Below, piece by piece: positions 9,058-17,662 of a stretch of 64,000 nucleotides of DNA (positions are counted from its first letter, which is position 1; each line of letters begins with the position of its first letter). The stretch lies in assembly GCF_000025725.1 (NCBI RefSeq), contig NC_013943.1:1364001-1428000 (forward strand). The letters are read 5' to 3'. The position numbers were made by a program, and so were the translations under genes. Under the pieces are notes generated by a model. That model was not told the DNA's origin, did not search any database, and saw nothing but the letters and a program-made list of their open reading frames with translations. The stretch comes from Denitrovibrio acetiphilus DSM 12809 (lineage in GTDB: Bacteria; Chrysiogenota; Deferribacteres; Deferribacterales; Geovibrionaceae).

Positions 9058-9501
9058 ATGAAGAAAAACTTTAAGGCTCGTACAAGGGGACGTAAATTTG
9101 CCTATATGATGATGTACCAGCTCATCATTGCAGATTATACCCCGAAAGAGATTACTAAAACGTTCTGGAATTCCGTTAAAGAAGAAGATGAAAGCGTCAT
9201 TGAGTTTGCTAACAGGCTTTTCACAGGTGCTGCGGAGTCTGTTGATGCAAATGACGAAATTATATGCAGATATATCCGCTCCGACTGGACATACGAACGT
9301 ATGGGAGAGGTTGAGAAAGATATCCTGCGGGTGGCGGTGCATGAACTGTTTCGACAGGAAGCCCCGTACTATGCTGTGATAAATGACTTTGTCACACTGG
9401 CAAGAAAATACAGCGATGAAAAATCTGCTTCACTGGTAAACGGTATTCTGGAAAATATCAGAAAGAACTTTAAACTGTCGGAGGGGAAGGTTGAATCCTG
9501 A
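9058..9501 (+). CDS. nusB: Transcription antitermination factor NusB
   Basis: All-helical RNA-binding protein that joins NusE/S10 on boxA RNA during rRNA antitermination. The basic N-terminus with RGRKFAYMMMYQ and the C-terminal PYYAVINDFVTLARKYSDEKSASLVNGIL are characteristic. Length 147. It begins directly after the ribH stop and its 3' end overlaps the TTG start of the next gene by 11 bp. Confidence 0.93.
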   Translation: MKKNFKARTRGRKFAYMMMYQLIIADYTPKEITKTFWNSVKEEDESVIEFANRLFTGAAESVDANDEIICRYIRSDWTYERMGEVEKDILRVAVHELFRQEAPYYAVINDFVTLARKYSDEKSASLVNGILENIRKNFKLSEGKVES

Positions 9502-9910
9502 ACCAAATATTTTTAGGATAAACTTTACGTCTTTGGACAGGTTTCCTGTTTTCATCGACTATGATATGGATGGAATGAAATGCAGGGGGATGAGCGCCAA
9601 AATTGACCTTTTCAGCTATGGCGCCCTTACTGCGGAGATAGATAAATTCAGCAAAAAAGATCTGGAGTTTGCCAGGGACGAGGGGATTTTTATCCGTAAA
9701 AGCGGGCTTCTTTTCGAGAGCGGTTTTTTTCTTTTCGACTTTAAGTATCTTCAGAAGTCACCAGAAAAGTTTATAGAAAAAGTCAGAAATATGAATCTTG
9801 AAGTTGTCTATCTGGAGAACTCCAAGCATTTTCAGATGGACAGTGTTGTCGCTGACCTTGATTTTTGCAGGGCACATCTGATGGAGTTTGACGATGCCTC
9901 ACACGGTTAA
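9491..9910 (+). CDS. Unknown protein, weak resemblance to a PilZ domain
   Basis: A 139-residue soluble protein that I do not recognise with certainty. Residues 30-50 (CRGMSAKIDLFSYGALTAEI) look like a degenerate form of the R...D/N-x-S-x-x-G-A motif of PilZ (c-di-GMP binding) domains, but the leading RxxxR is not clear, so nucleotide binding is doubtful. The start is TTG at 9491 with GAGGGGAAGG just upstream, overlapping nusB. The end overlaps the start of the next small gene, and tldD follows, so the three are probably co-transcribed. Confidence 0.6.
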   Translation: MNPEPNIFRINFTSLDRFPVFIDYDMDGMKCRGMSAKIDLFSYGALTAEIDKFSKKDLEFARDEGIFIRKSGLLFESGFFLFDFKYLQKSPEKFIEKVRNMNLEVVYLENSKHFQMDSVVADLDFCRAHLMEFDDASHG

Positions 9911-10142
9911 AGTTAAATGTAACATAATGAAGAAGGATGTCATTCTCCTTAACAGTATAATGGATTCATACGAAAATATAGCTATAGTGCGCACTGTGGA
10001 CGCCAAAACCGGTTCTGTGGTTTTATATGCTACCGACAATACGTATAAAACAGTTCTGCGTGTTCTTGACGAGCTGAAGCAGGACGGTGTGTATATAGAG
10101 AATATTTCCACACAGGAGAGTGAAAATGTCGATGAGTGGTAA
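9894..10142 (+). CDS. Small DUF4911-like protein
   Basis: An 82-residue protein beginning MPHTVKVKCNI with an alpha/beta pattern (IMDSYENIAIVRTVD, LRVLDELKQDGVYIENIS) that resembles the DUF4911 family; no function is known to me. ATG at 9894 is preferred over an upstream in-frame TTG at 9888 because GGAG (9883-9886) is spaced 7 bp from the ATG. It overlaps the previous gene by 17 bp and the TldD gene by 17 bp. Confidence 0.65.
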   Translation: MPHTVKVKCNIMKKDVILLNSIMDSYENIAIVRTVDAKTGSVVLYATDNTYKTVLRVLDELKQDGVYIENISTQESENVDEW

Positions 10143-11502
10143 AGTTTCTGAGGAACTGCTCTATGACACGCTGAAAAAACTCTCATCTTATGGTCAGTAC
10201 GCAGAAATTTTTATAGAGTCATCGAAAAAGCAGGCAGCAGTATTCGAAAACAAGATACTGGACAGAGTTGAAAATGCTGTGGACAGCGGGCTCGCTCTGC
10301 GTGTTATCGATGGTGACAAGACTTTCTTCGCTTATACCAACAATTTCAGTGAAAAGAGCATATCGGAAACATCGGAAGAGCTTACCTCTGCATTAAAGGC
10401 GGGGTATGAAAAAGATATTGCTGTCACTTCTAGGGATTCAGTTAAATTATATCTGGCTCCGTCAGAAAAAGATATTGCAGACAAGATACAGATTGTATCA
10501 GATATGGACAAGGCATCCAGATGTGACAGTAGAATAATCCAGTCTACAAGCGTTTATTCTGAACAATTAAAGGATACGAGAGTCATAAATACTGATGGTA
10601 GCGACATATCCCAGAGCCTTTGCTATGTGACTGGATATACGGCTGCCGTAGCATCAGACGGTAAAGATATGCAGCAGGGGTATATACCTCTGGGCGGTCT
10701 TTACGGTGAGCCGGAAGTACAGTCACTGGACTTTATCTCTGTATCCGAAGAGTCTGCCAGGCTTGCTCTGAAAAACCTTTCTGCAAGGCACGCTCCGGCG
10801 GGGATGATGACTGTTGTTCTTGGTTCTTCCGCAGGCGGTACTATGGTGCACGAGGCTGTAGGGCACGGGCTTGAAGCGGATCTTGCATGTAACGGCATGA
10901 GTGTCTATGCAGGAAAACTTGGTCAGAAAGTAGCAGCAGATATTATTACTGTTGTGGACGATGGGACGCTGGAGCACAAAAGAGGTAGTTTCATATATGA
11001 TGATGAAGGCGTTAAGTCTGGGACTAACATCCTTATAGATAAAGGCGTTTTAAAAAGCTACATGACAGACAGGCTTTACAGCGCAAAAGAGAATATATGC
11101 CTGACCGGAAACGGACGCAGGCAAAGTTATAAACACAGACCGATAGTCCGTATGACAAATACTATGATAATGCCAGGCAGCGAAACACCGGAAGATATCA
11201 TTAAGTCAGTTGATAAAGGGCTCTATGTTGCACGTATGGGCGGTGGGCAGGTTAATACTGTCACGGGTGACTTTGTTTTTGAAGTTACCGAAGGGTATAC
11301 CATTGTTAATGGAAAGCTTTGTGACCCCGTCAAAAATGCAACACTCATCGGCAATGGACCAAAAGTTATGAGGGAGATAGATATGCTGGGTTCCGACATA
11401 GGGTTCGGCATAGGAACATGCGGAAAAGAAGGGCAGGAGGTGCCTGTTTCAGATGCTCAGCCCACACTCAGAATACCTAAGATAACCGTAGGGGGACGAT
11501 AA
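10126..11502 (+). CDS. tldD: TldD/PmbA family metalloprotease, TldD type
   Basis: Subunit of the TldD/TldE heterodimeric metalloprotease that trims peptides, known in other bacteria for microcin maturation and antitoxin turnover. The zinc motif HExxxH is intact as HEAVGHG at about residue 242, as expected of TldD and not of the inactive TldE partner. Length 458 is typical. Starts at 10120 (GTG), 10126 and 10132 are possible; 10126 has AGGAGA 7 bp upstream. No tldE/pmbA gene is seen in the window; it must be elsewhere or absent. Confidence 0.9.
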   Translation: MSMSGKVSEELLYDTLKKLSSYGQYAEIFIESSKKQAAVFENKILDRVENAVDSGLALRVIDGDKTFFAYTNNFSEKSISETSEELTSALKAGYEKDIAVTSRDSVKLYLAPSEKDIADKIQIVSDMDKASRCDSRIIQSTSVYSEQLKDTRVINTDGSDISQSLCYVTGYTAAVASDGKDMQQGYIPLGGLYGEPEVQSLDFISVSEESARLALKNLSARHAPAGMMTVVLGSSAGGTMVHEAVGHGLEADLACNGMSVYAGKLGQKVAADIITVVDDGTLEHKRGSFIYDDEGVKSGTNILIDKGVLKSYMTDRLYSAKENICLTGNGRRQSYKHRPIVRMTNTMIMPGSETPEDIIKSVDKGLYVARMGGGQVNTVTGDFVFEVTEGYTIVNGKLCDPVKNATLIGNGPKVMREIDMLGSDIGFGIGTCGKEGQEVPVSDAQPTLRIPKITVGGR

Positions 11503-11503
11503 G

Positions 11504-12412
11504 TTGGAAATACCTGTTAAATATATGCTCACAGACATTATAAAAAGTAAGACCAAAGATGGTAAGGACTATTTGCGTACAATACTTTGCGACAAAGAGG
11601 GCGCCAGACGTAACGGCATAATGTTTGAAAGTGATAAGCTTGATTTTGACCCTCAGAATGGAAATATCGTTGAAGCGATAGGTATTCTGCAAACGTACGC
11701 AGGGCAGGATCAGCTTAAAATTAACAGCATGAAACTGCTGACAGATGCTGACCCTGCTGATTTCCTCCCCAAGAAGGGGCTGGACGCCGATGCTATGTTC
11801 GAAGAACTTTCGACTATTCTTATAGAAAACATAAATGATGAGTACCTGACAAAACTTGTTGATGCATTCCTGAGTGATGAAGACGCTGTAGCGTTATTCA
11901 AAAAAATGCCGGCAGCTAAATCCGTACATCATGCCTATCTTTCAGGTTTGCTGGAACATACTCTCAGTATAGTAAAGATGGCGGCAATGCTGGGAGATTT
12001 CTATAAAGAGATGGTAAATAAAGAACAGCTCATTCTTGGCGCATTGTTTCATGACGTGGGCAAAATACAGGAGCTTCAGGCTGGAACAGGGCTTGAATAT
12101 ACCGACAGCGGTAAACTGCTCGGGCATCTTGTTCTCGGTGTCGAAATCCTGAATGTATACATCTCTAAAATAGACGGTTTTCCTGCGGAAACAAAGTTTT
12201 TGCTTAATCATATGATCCTGAGCCATCACGGATTTCTTGAGTTTGGCTCACCAAAGAAGCCCAAAACACCTGAAGCGTTCATACTTCATCATCTCGATGA
12301 TATGGATGCAAAACTTAATACGTTCGCCTCTATTTTTGAGAAAGAGGGAGTTGAGTCAGGGTGGAGCGGCTATGACAGACTGCTTGAAAGACAATTATAT
12401 AAACACAGCTAA
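11504..12412 (+). CDS. OB-fold plus HD-domain protein, YhaM-like 3'-5' exoribonuclease
   Basis: The first 85 residues fit an OB-fold nucleic-acid-binding domain and residues about 140-280 an HD metal-dependent phosphohydrolase domain (HHAYLSGLLEHT, then ALFHDVGK, then MILSHHG). This arrangement is that of YhaM/CBF1-type 3'-5' exoribonucleases of Gram-positive bacteria and relatives. Length 302. The start is TTG at 11504 with GGGGGA 7 bp upstream; it begins two bases after tldD stops. A role in RNA or DNA turnover is expected but the substrate is inferred. Confidence 0.82.
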   Translation: MEIPVKYMLTDIIKSKTKDGKDYLRTILCDKEGARRNGIMFESDKLDFDPQNGNIVEAIGILQTYAGQDQLKINSMKLLTDADPADFLPKKGLDADAMFEELSTILIENINDEYLTKLVDAFLSDEDAVALFKKMPAAKSVHHAYLSGLLEHTLSIVKMAAMLGDFYKEMVNKEQLILGALFHDVGKIQELQAGTGLEYTDSGKLLGHLVLGVEILNVYISKIDGFPAETKFLLNHMILSHHGFLEFGSPKKPKTPEAFILHHLDDMDAKLNTFASIFEKEGVESGWSGYDRLLERQLYKHS

Positions 12413-12432
12413 TTATTTTTGCGGAGGGCATA

Positions 12433-13104
12433 ATGCTCAGTAAGATCAGGATGTTTTTTCAGCGCGCACTTATCGCAGGTATTCTTGCGACTTTACCGCT
12501 TGCTGTAACCTATTGGTTCATAACATTCGTATTTCAGAAATTTTCAGGTTTCTTTCTCCCATACCTTGTAATGCTGACACAGAAGTTTGATGTTTCAATG
12601 CCTTACTCAGTTCAAAAGATTATATCATTTTCAGTGATAATCTTTCTCCTGATTACGATAGGGCTCTTTGCCAGAAACTACTTAGGGCGTAAAATACTTG
12701 GCCTTATCCAGTATATAGCGGAAAATATTCCGATAGTCCGAAGCGTCTACTCTTCTATCAGACAGATAGTGGATGCGTTTCAGACCACAAGCGGTTCCAG
12801 CTTTAAAAAAGTTGTTATGATTGAATACCCGAGAAAAGGACTTTACAGTTTCGGCTTTATAACTAAAGACTCATCAGAGTTTCTGAATAAAGCAACAGGC
12901 GAGGTCTGCGTAAATATTTTTATTCCGACCACTCCGAACCCTACATCAGGTTTTATACTCATAGTGCCGAAAAGTGAAGTCATAGACCCAGAAATACCTA
13001 TCGAAGACGGCATAAAGTTTATTATCTCTGCTGGGCTTGTTGAGCCTTTTGACACAAATTCTGTTCCTATGAACGGCAAAAACGGCAAACGTAACGGAAA
13101 ATAA
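12433..13104 (+). CDS. DUF502 family membrane protein
   Basis: A 223-residue inner-membrane protein with two predicted membrane segments (about residues 12-38 and 60-80) and a conserved cytoplasmic part containing IPIVRSVYSSIRQIVDAF and a hydrophobic strand-rich C-terminal domain, matching the DUF502 family. The family has no established biochemical role. The start has GCGGAGGG 6 bp upstream. It sits between the HD nuclease and aroE without long gaps. Confidence 0.82.
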   Translation: MLSKIRMFFQRALIAGILATLPLAVTYWFITFVFQKFSGFFLPYLVMLTQKFDVSMPYSVQKIISFSVIIFLLITIGLFARNYLGRKILGLIQYIAENIPIVRSVYSSIRQIVDAFQTTSGSSFKKVVMIEYPRKGLYSFGFITKDSSEFLNKATGEVCVNIFIPTTPNPTSGFILIVPKSEVIDPEIPIEDGIKFIISAGLVEPFDTNSVPMNGKNGKRNGK

Positions 13105-13117
13105 ACAGGAGTAAGAA

Positions 13118-13927
13118 TTGTTTGTAAACCTTGGACTTGTGGGACAGCCTCTTCAGCACTCTTTCTCTCCGTTTATTCAGACCTGCTTTTTGAAAAGCAG
13201 CGGGATTAACGGTGGCTTCTGTTGTTTTGAGACTGACGGCGGAGAATCGTTGAAGGAAACATTTCTCACGCTGCGACAGTATGGTTTTAAAGGTGTAAAT
13301 GTTACTGTTCCACATAAGCAGGCTGTTATTGATATCGTTGACACGCTCGATCCTGTTGCAGAGACAGTGGGCGCTGTGAATACTGTGCGGATAGGTGACA
13401 GGCTTGAGGGGTTTAACACTGATGCAGAGGGGTTTGAAAGGATGCTTCTGGATGCCGGGTATGACCTGAGCGGAAAGGATGTGCTCCTCTTGGGCTGTGG
13501 CGGTGCGTCCATGGCTGTATTATATGTTTTAAAAAAATATAATGTAAGGCTCACTGTGGTTAATAGAACTCTTTCAAAAGCAGAAGCAGTTCTTAAGTCT
13601 ATGAGCTTTGACAATGTGCAATTGCAGGATTATAATTTTATAAAGGGTGACAGTGGATTTCACTATGTCATCAACGGAACCTCAATAGGGCTGGAGGATG
13701 GAAACTTTCCGGACATGAACCGTGTGGAGTGTTCCTGTGCATCTGTGGACTTGCAGTATAAGAAAGGACTTACCCCTTTTCTACAATCGATGCGGGGTTC
13801 ATCATGCGGCTTACTAGACGGCTTTTCTATGCTTGTCTATCAGGCAGCGAAAGCTTTTGAAATATGGACGGGGGTTTATCCTGAGTTTTCTGTTGAAACC
13901 ATTAGCGGAGAACTCGGACTCAGCTAA
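13118..13927 (+). CDS. aroE: Shikimate dehydrogenase
   Basis: NADPH-dependent reduction of 3-dehydroshikimate to shikimate in aromatic amino acid synthesis. Substrate-binding residues are in QPLQHSFSPFIQ and NVTVPHKQ (catalytic Lys), NTDAEGF is present, and the nucleotide-binding loop is LLLGCGGASMAV with the VNRT NADP motif. Length 269, typical. The start is TTG at 13118 with AGGAG 6 bp upstream. It lies 13 bp after the DUF502 gene and 11 bp before pilT. Confidence 0.94.
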   Translation: MFVNLGLVGQPLQHSFSPFIQTCFLKSSGINGGFCCFETDGGESLKETFLTLRQYGFKGVNVTVPHKQAVIDIVDTLDPVAETVGAVNTVRIGDRLEGFNTDAEGFERMLLDAGYDLSGKDVLLLGCGGASMAVLYVLKKYNVRLTVVNRTLSKAEAVLKSMSFDNVQLQDYNFIKGDSGFHYVINGTSIGLEDGNFPDMNRVECSCASVDLQYKKGLTPFLQSMRGSSCGLLDGFSMLVYQAAKAFEIWTGVYPEFSVETISGELGLS

Positions 13928-13938
13928 GGAGATATAAA

Positions 13939-15009
13939 ATGTATAATCTGCAGGAACTACTGGCTAGAATGGTTCAGGAAGGCGCAAGCGACCTGCATAT
14001 TACAGCAGGCACACCGCCTGTGCTGAGGATAAACGGCAGCCTTGTCCGTATGGACGGCGCTCCTATGACCGGAGCCGACACAAAGTCTTTATGTTTCAGT
14101 ATTCTGAACGACCAGCAAAAAAAACGCTTTGAAGATGACTGGGAACTTGATTTCTCTTTCGGAGTGGAGAATCTCAGCAGATTCCGTGTGAATGTCTTTA
14201 TGCAAAGGGGAGCTGTAGCCGCAGCTTTCAGAGTTATACCCTATGATATCCGTGCTTTTGACCAGCTTAACCTGCCCCCTGTTGTGCAGGAGCTTTGTAA
14301 ACGTCCGAGGGGGCTTGTCCTTGTTACCGGTCCAACCGGAAGCGGTAAGTCAACGACCCTTGCAGCTATGATAGATAAGATTAATTCTGAAGACCCTGTA
14401 CATATTCTGACTGTGGAAGATCCTATCGAATTTATCCACCAGCATAAGGTGGCAACTGTAAACCAGCGTGAGCTTAACTCAGATACAAAATCGTTTAAAT
14501 CAGCCCTTAAGTATTTACTGCGTCAGGATCCTGATGTATGCCTTATTGGTGAAATGCGCGACACAGAGACTATAGAGGCCGCGATGACTATTGCAGAGAC
14601 AGGGCATCTTTGTATGGGGACACTTCATACTAACAGTGCAGTACAGACTGTTAACCGTATAATCGATGTTTTCCCACCCTATCAGCAGTCCCAGATAAGG
14701 GCTTTACTGTCCTTTGTTCTCGAAGGTGTAATCTCTCAACAACTGGTACAGACAGCCGACGGAAAAGGGCGTGTCATGATGTGTGAGGTGCTTGTTCCTA
14801 CATCAGCCATCCGCAACCTAATCAGGGAAGACAAACTTCATCAGGTTTACGGTGCGATGCAGACAGGGCAGGGGGAGCATGGTATGCAGACAATGAGTCA
14901 ATCTCTGCTCGCTGCTTTTAAAAATGGTTTGATAACAAAAAATGAGGCGATCGCAAGAGCTGTTTATCCAGAAGAAGTCAGACAGATGCTTAAACGCGAA
15001 GGCTTATAG
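13939..15009 (+). CDS. pilT: Twitching motility / type IV pilus retraction ATPase PilT
   Basis: Cytoplasmic hexameric ATPase that retracts type IV pili. Walker A GPTGSGKS lies at about residues 131-138, followed by the Asp box, Walker B (CLIGEMRD) and His box (GHLCMGTLHTNSA). The C-terminal AIRNLIREDK is the PilT-specific signature that separates it from PilB. Length 356. No other pilus genes are in the window, so it is a stand-alone copy here. AAGGAGATATAAAATG provides the ribosome site. Confidence 0.95.
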   Translation: MYNLQELLARMVQEGASDLHITAGTPPVLRINGSLVRMDGAPMTGADTKSLCFSILNDQQKKRFEDDWELDFSFGVENLSRFRVNVFMQRGAVAAAFRVIPYDIRAFDQLNLPPVVQELCKRPRGLVLVTGPTGSGKSTTLAAMIDKINSEDPVHILTVEDPIEFIHQHKVATVNQRELNSDTKSFKSALKYLLRQDPDVCLIGEMRDTETIEAAMTIAETGHLCMGTLHTNSAVQTVNRIIDVFPPYQQSQIRALLSFVLEGVISQQLVQTADGKGRVMMCEVLVPTSAIRNLIREDKLHQVYGAMQTGQGEHGMQTMSQSLLAAFKNGLITKNEAIARAVYPEEVRQMLKREGL

Positions 15010-15013
15010 ATTC

Positions 15014-15043
15014 CCACGGCGAAAAAAAAACTGTGGTTTTATT
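15014..15043 (+). terminator. Rho-independent terminator after pilT
   Basis: CCACGG (15014-15019) pairs with CTGTGG (15031-15036), one G-U pair, across an A-rich 11-nt loop and is followed by TTTTATT. It starts five bases after the pilT stop codon. Confidence 0.55.
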
Positions 15044-15049
15044 GCTTCG

Positions 15050-15395
15050 CACGTGATTAACACACGAAGTTACAACTTCGTTGTCAAAGCCAGAGCATAT
15101 GCAAAATACGTCACTGCGAAGCCCGCAGGGGTGTGGCAGTCTCTGGACTTGTTAGTTAATCCTGAGATTGCTTCGTCATTACATTCCTCGCAATGACATG
15201 TAAGCTCTAAAGCTGTGATTAGCACGTGCTTAACACACGAATTTACAACTTCGTTGTCACAGCCAGAGCATATGCAAAATACGTCACTGCGAAGCCCGCA
15301 GGGGTGTGGCAGTCTCTGAACTCGTTAGTTAACCCTGAGATTGCTTCGTCATTACATTCCTCGCAATGACTTGTAAGCTCTAAAGCTGTGATTAG
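15050..15395. repeat. Two tandem copies of a 173-bp unit containing an inverted repeat
   Basis: Copy one (15050-15222) and copy two (15223-15395) are nearly identical, differing at only a handful of positions. Each contains a CGAAGTT/AACTTCG-type small hairpin and a larger imperfect inverted repeat: in copy one an arm at 15110-15143 (starting GTCACTGCGA, ending CAGTCTC) and its partner at 15164-15197 (starting GAGATTGCTTCG, ending GCAATGAC). The GTCATTGCGA...GAAGCAATCTC type of arm is that of REP/MITE-like intergenic repeats. Apparent open frames here are accidental. The 486-bp gap between pilT and tolC holds these repeats and no gene. Confidence 0.85.
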
Positions 15396-15405
15396 CTCAT
15401 TCATA

Positions 15406-15421
15406 CACGCATAAATGCGTG
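15406..15421. repeat. Short perfect palindromic hairpin CACGCAT-AA-ATGCGTG
   Basis: A 7-bp perfect stem with a 2-nt loop immediately after the tandem repeat. It has no T-run on either side, so it is unlikely to terminate transcription; it may be part of the same mobile-repeat debris. Confidence 0.45.
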
Positions 15422-15467
15422 GTGCTATGTCTTCTACCGCATAAATTGAAACGAGGGGTGCGTAGAA

Positions 15468-15483
15468 ACAACCCTCAGGTTGT
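15468..15483 (-). terminator. Possible terminator of the minus-strand tolC gene
   Basis: ACAACC (15468-15473) and GGTTGT (15478-15483) form a 6-bp stem with a 4-nt loop, 13 bp beyond the tolC stop. On the minus strand the stem is followed by only a short T-run (TTTC), so termination would be weak. Confidence 0.35.
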
Positions 15484-15495
15484 ACTTGATTTTTA

Positions 15496-16758
15496 TCAAA
15501 TATCCTGTTCGATGATTCTTTCAACGTCTGCCACTGCTCTGTGTATGTCGAATTTTGCATTATTGTAAGTATTTTCTGCCCTTGTCAGCATAACTCTAGC
15601 ATCCAGAAGGTCAGTGTTTGTAGCAACTTTCTGCTTGAATTGATTTTGCGTTATGCGGTAGTTCTCCTGTGCTGATTCAAGCTCACTTTCTGCTGATGTC
15701 AGGCTCGCTTTTGCAAGGTCAAAATTCTCGAGAGCATTTTTTAACTGAAGGCTCATGTTCGCCTTTGTTTCGCGCATAGTATTTATCATAGAAAGCTTAT
15801 CTTCCTGAAGGGATCTTGTTGTGTTGTATTTATTCAGCCCGTCAAAAACACTTAAGTTAACTTTAAGGGACAGGACAGTTTCGTTGTCATAAGTGTAATC
15901 TCTGCCTGATGGGGACATATCTTCTCCATAGGTGTTGTAAGCTGCTCCGATCTCAACACTGGGCAAATAGCCGCCTTTAGTTGACTTTATACTGTAATTC
16001 TTTGCATTTATAAGTTCATTCAGATATTTAAGCTCGCTTCTGTTCGTAACCATAATTTCCCGCAGAGTTTTGTATGTTCCGATTTCTTCAGGGTATGAGG
16101 AGAGGGGGATAAATCTTTCTCCACTGTCCAGCTCGGTATTCATTAGTTTTTCAAGGTTAAAAACGGCTGTCCGCACTGAGCTTTTGGCTGACAGAACATT
16201 CTGCATGCTGGATGCGAGTTCTGCCTTGACCTTAAGAACTTCATTTTTGGCGACGTATCCAACTTCGTAAGATAAGGTTGTATCCTTCAGTTGATTTTCG
16301 AGAAGCACATATGCATTGTTAGCAACTGTTACCCGGTCTATAGCTGCAAGAACATCTATAAAAGCTTTTCTGGCAGAAAGGATTATGTCCTGCTTCACTG
16401 CTTCAGTATTATATTTCTGGGCGGCGAAAGAGCTTTTTGCAGCTTTAAGGCTGTACATATCGCTGAAACCGTTAAAGAGGTTGTATCCTACAGACAATGT
16501 GAATGTTGCAATTTCATCTTCCACATATCCGTATGCCTTTTCTGAACTGTTGAGGTAAGAATATTCAGCTTCAACCTGCGGCATATAAGGCGTTTTGGCT
16601 TTTTCAGCTATATATTTGCTGGCAAGGGCTTCATGTTGGCTTGCGAGCATTTGAAAGTTTTTTTCAAGAGCCGTCTGCACAGCTTCATCCATGGTAAGTG
16701 AATAAGAATAAGTTACTGTCAGCAGGACAGTTAGTAGAGTAATAAGGTGTTTAAACAT
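15496..16758 (-). CDS. TolC family outer membrane efflux protein
   Basis: A 420-residue outer-membrane channel protein. The first 20 residues form a signal peptide (MFKHLITLLTVLL...YS, then LTMDEAVQTALEKN, the usual first helix of mature TolC proteins). Two internally similar halves rich in long Ala/Leu/Asn helices follow, as in TolC/OEP proteins. ATG at 16758 was chosen because GGAGG sits 8 bp upstream on the minus strand; an extension of 13 codons lacks a ribosome site. No inner-membrane pump or adaptor gene is adjacent. A MarR regulator lies upstream on the same strand. Confidence 0.9.
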   Translation of the reverse strand: MFKHLITLLTVLLTVTYSYSLTMDEAVQTALEKNFQMLASQHEALASKYIAEKAKTPYMPQVEAEYSYLNSSEKAYGYVEDEIATFTLSVGYNLFNGFSDMYSLKAAKSSFAAQKYNTEAVKQDIILSARKAFIDVLAAIDRVTVANNAYVLLENQLKDTTLSYEVGYVAKNEVLKVKAELASSMQNVLSAKSSVRTAVFNLEKLMNTELDSGERFIPLSSYPEEIGTYKTLREIMVTNRSELKYLNELINAKNYSIKSTKGGYLPSVEIGAAYNTYGEDMSPSGRDYTYDNETVLSLKVNLSVFDGLNKYNTTRSLQEDKLSMINTMRETKANMSLQLKNALENFDLAKASLTSAESELESAQENYRITQNQFKQKVATNTDLLDARVMLTRAENTYNNAKFDIHRAVADVERIIEQDI

Positions 16759-17029
16759 TTGTTTAGCCTCCAGTTTCACAAACTTTATCATAAACATTAC
16801 TAAAGTTGGTATAAAAAAGATGCAAAAATGTGAAGTTTTTTTCGTGTTTAACGCAAAGCATTGTAATTAAAGAAATAATTTCTGATAAAAACATCTATTA
16901 TGTTGAAAGGTTGTGCTGTATTCTGTAATATATTTAATTTTGAGAATAAAGACATAAAGATATTGGCGATAGTTGCTATGCGTACAATTAATGATGGTGT
17001 TGAAGGAAATTCAAATAACCTTTGTCTGG
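16759..17029. other. AT-rich gap between marR and tolC
   Basis: These 271 bp are AT-rich and hold no convincing open frame. They must contain the tolC promoter on the minus strand, but I could not pick out a confident -35/-10 pair. Confidence 0.5.
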
Positions 17030-17461
17030 CTATTTTGCTCCTTTGATGTTTTTGATAAGAGTTTTCACAACCCGTTTTGCCATTTCGTGATCTTCGTCTG
17101 ATATGTCTTTGAAAAAGTTCTCTCTATACCCTTGAATAATAGGTTCGACAGGTAGCAGTGCTTCCTTGCCGGCATCGGTGACAAAAACGTGGGTAACTCT
17201 TCTGTCTTTGCGGTTTTTGACCTTTTTAACGTATTTCTTCTTTACAAGCCTGTTAACAACACCGGTTGTGGTCGGTTTGTCGAAATAGAGGAGCTGTCCG
17301 AGCTCTGTCATATTAAGCCCGTCCTGTTCGGAAAGCCTTATGAGAACAGCCCACTGCGCAGGAGTAAGGTCGAACTGTCTGAGTTTGCTTTCAAACTCTT
17401 GCCTTGCGAGTGTGGATGATCTGTTGATCAGAAATAATAGTGAGTCGTCTAATCCTAACAT
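17030..17461 (-). CDS. MarR family transcriptional regulator
   Basis: A 143-residue winged-helix repressor. The core reads LTPAQWAVLIRLSEQDGLNM, then TELGQLLYFDKPTTTGVVNRL (recognition helix) and KKVKNRKDRRVTHVFVT (wing with the conserved D-R-R), all typical of MarR. The start is ATG at 17461. The tolC gene on the same strand 270 bp downstream is the obvious candidate target, but that link is inferred only from position. Confidence 0.9.
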   Translation of the reverse strand: MLGLDDSLLFLINRSSTLARQEFESKLRQFDLTPAQWAVLIRLSEQDGLNMTELGQLLYFDKPTTTGVVNRLVKKKYVKKVKNRKDRRVTHVFVTDAGKEALLPVEPIIQGYRENFFKDISDEDHEMAKRVVKTLIKNIKGAK

Positions 17462-17504
17462 TTAGCAACGTGTTTGCACTGAAACGGTTCTGTCAAGAAA
17501 ATAG

Positions 17505-17516
17505 TTAATTAGTTAA
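17505..17516. promoter_or_regulatory. Candidate operator TTAA-N4-TTAA upstream of marR
   Basis: TTAATTAGTTAA lies 44 bp upstream of the marR start; it is also read as two direct TAGTTAA copies from 17502. On the minus strand a TTGACA (17491-17496) lies just downstream of it. AT-rich dyads near their own start are common for MarR repressors, but the match is short and could be chance. Confidence 0.25.
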
Positions 17517-17662
17517 AATAAGTGCAGTCGTTAATCAGTGCTGTAAGTATTTATTTTCTTTGCTAACAAATAACAAATTATCCTATGTAAGTCAATATAG
17601 ATTAATATATAGAGGGATAATTAAACTGTGTTACTGTAATATGTTTGGAAGGAGGAAAACGA

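Noticed and set aside
15243-15560. Minus-strand open frame across the tandem repeat.
   Set aside because: It is made of repeat sequence plus a shifted frame of the tolC 3' end and has no homology-like pattern.
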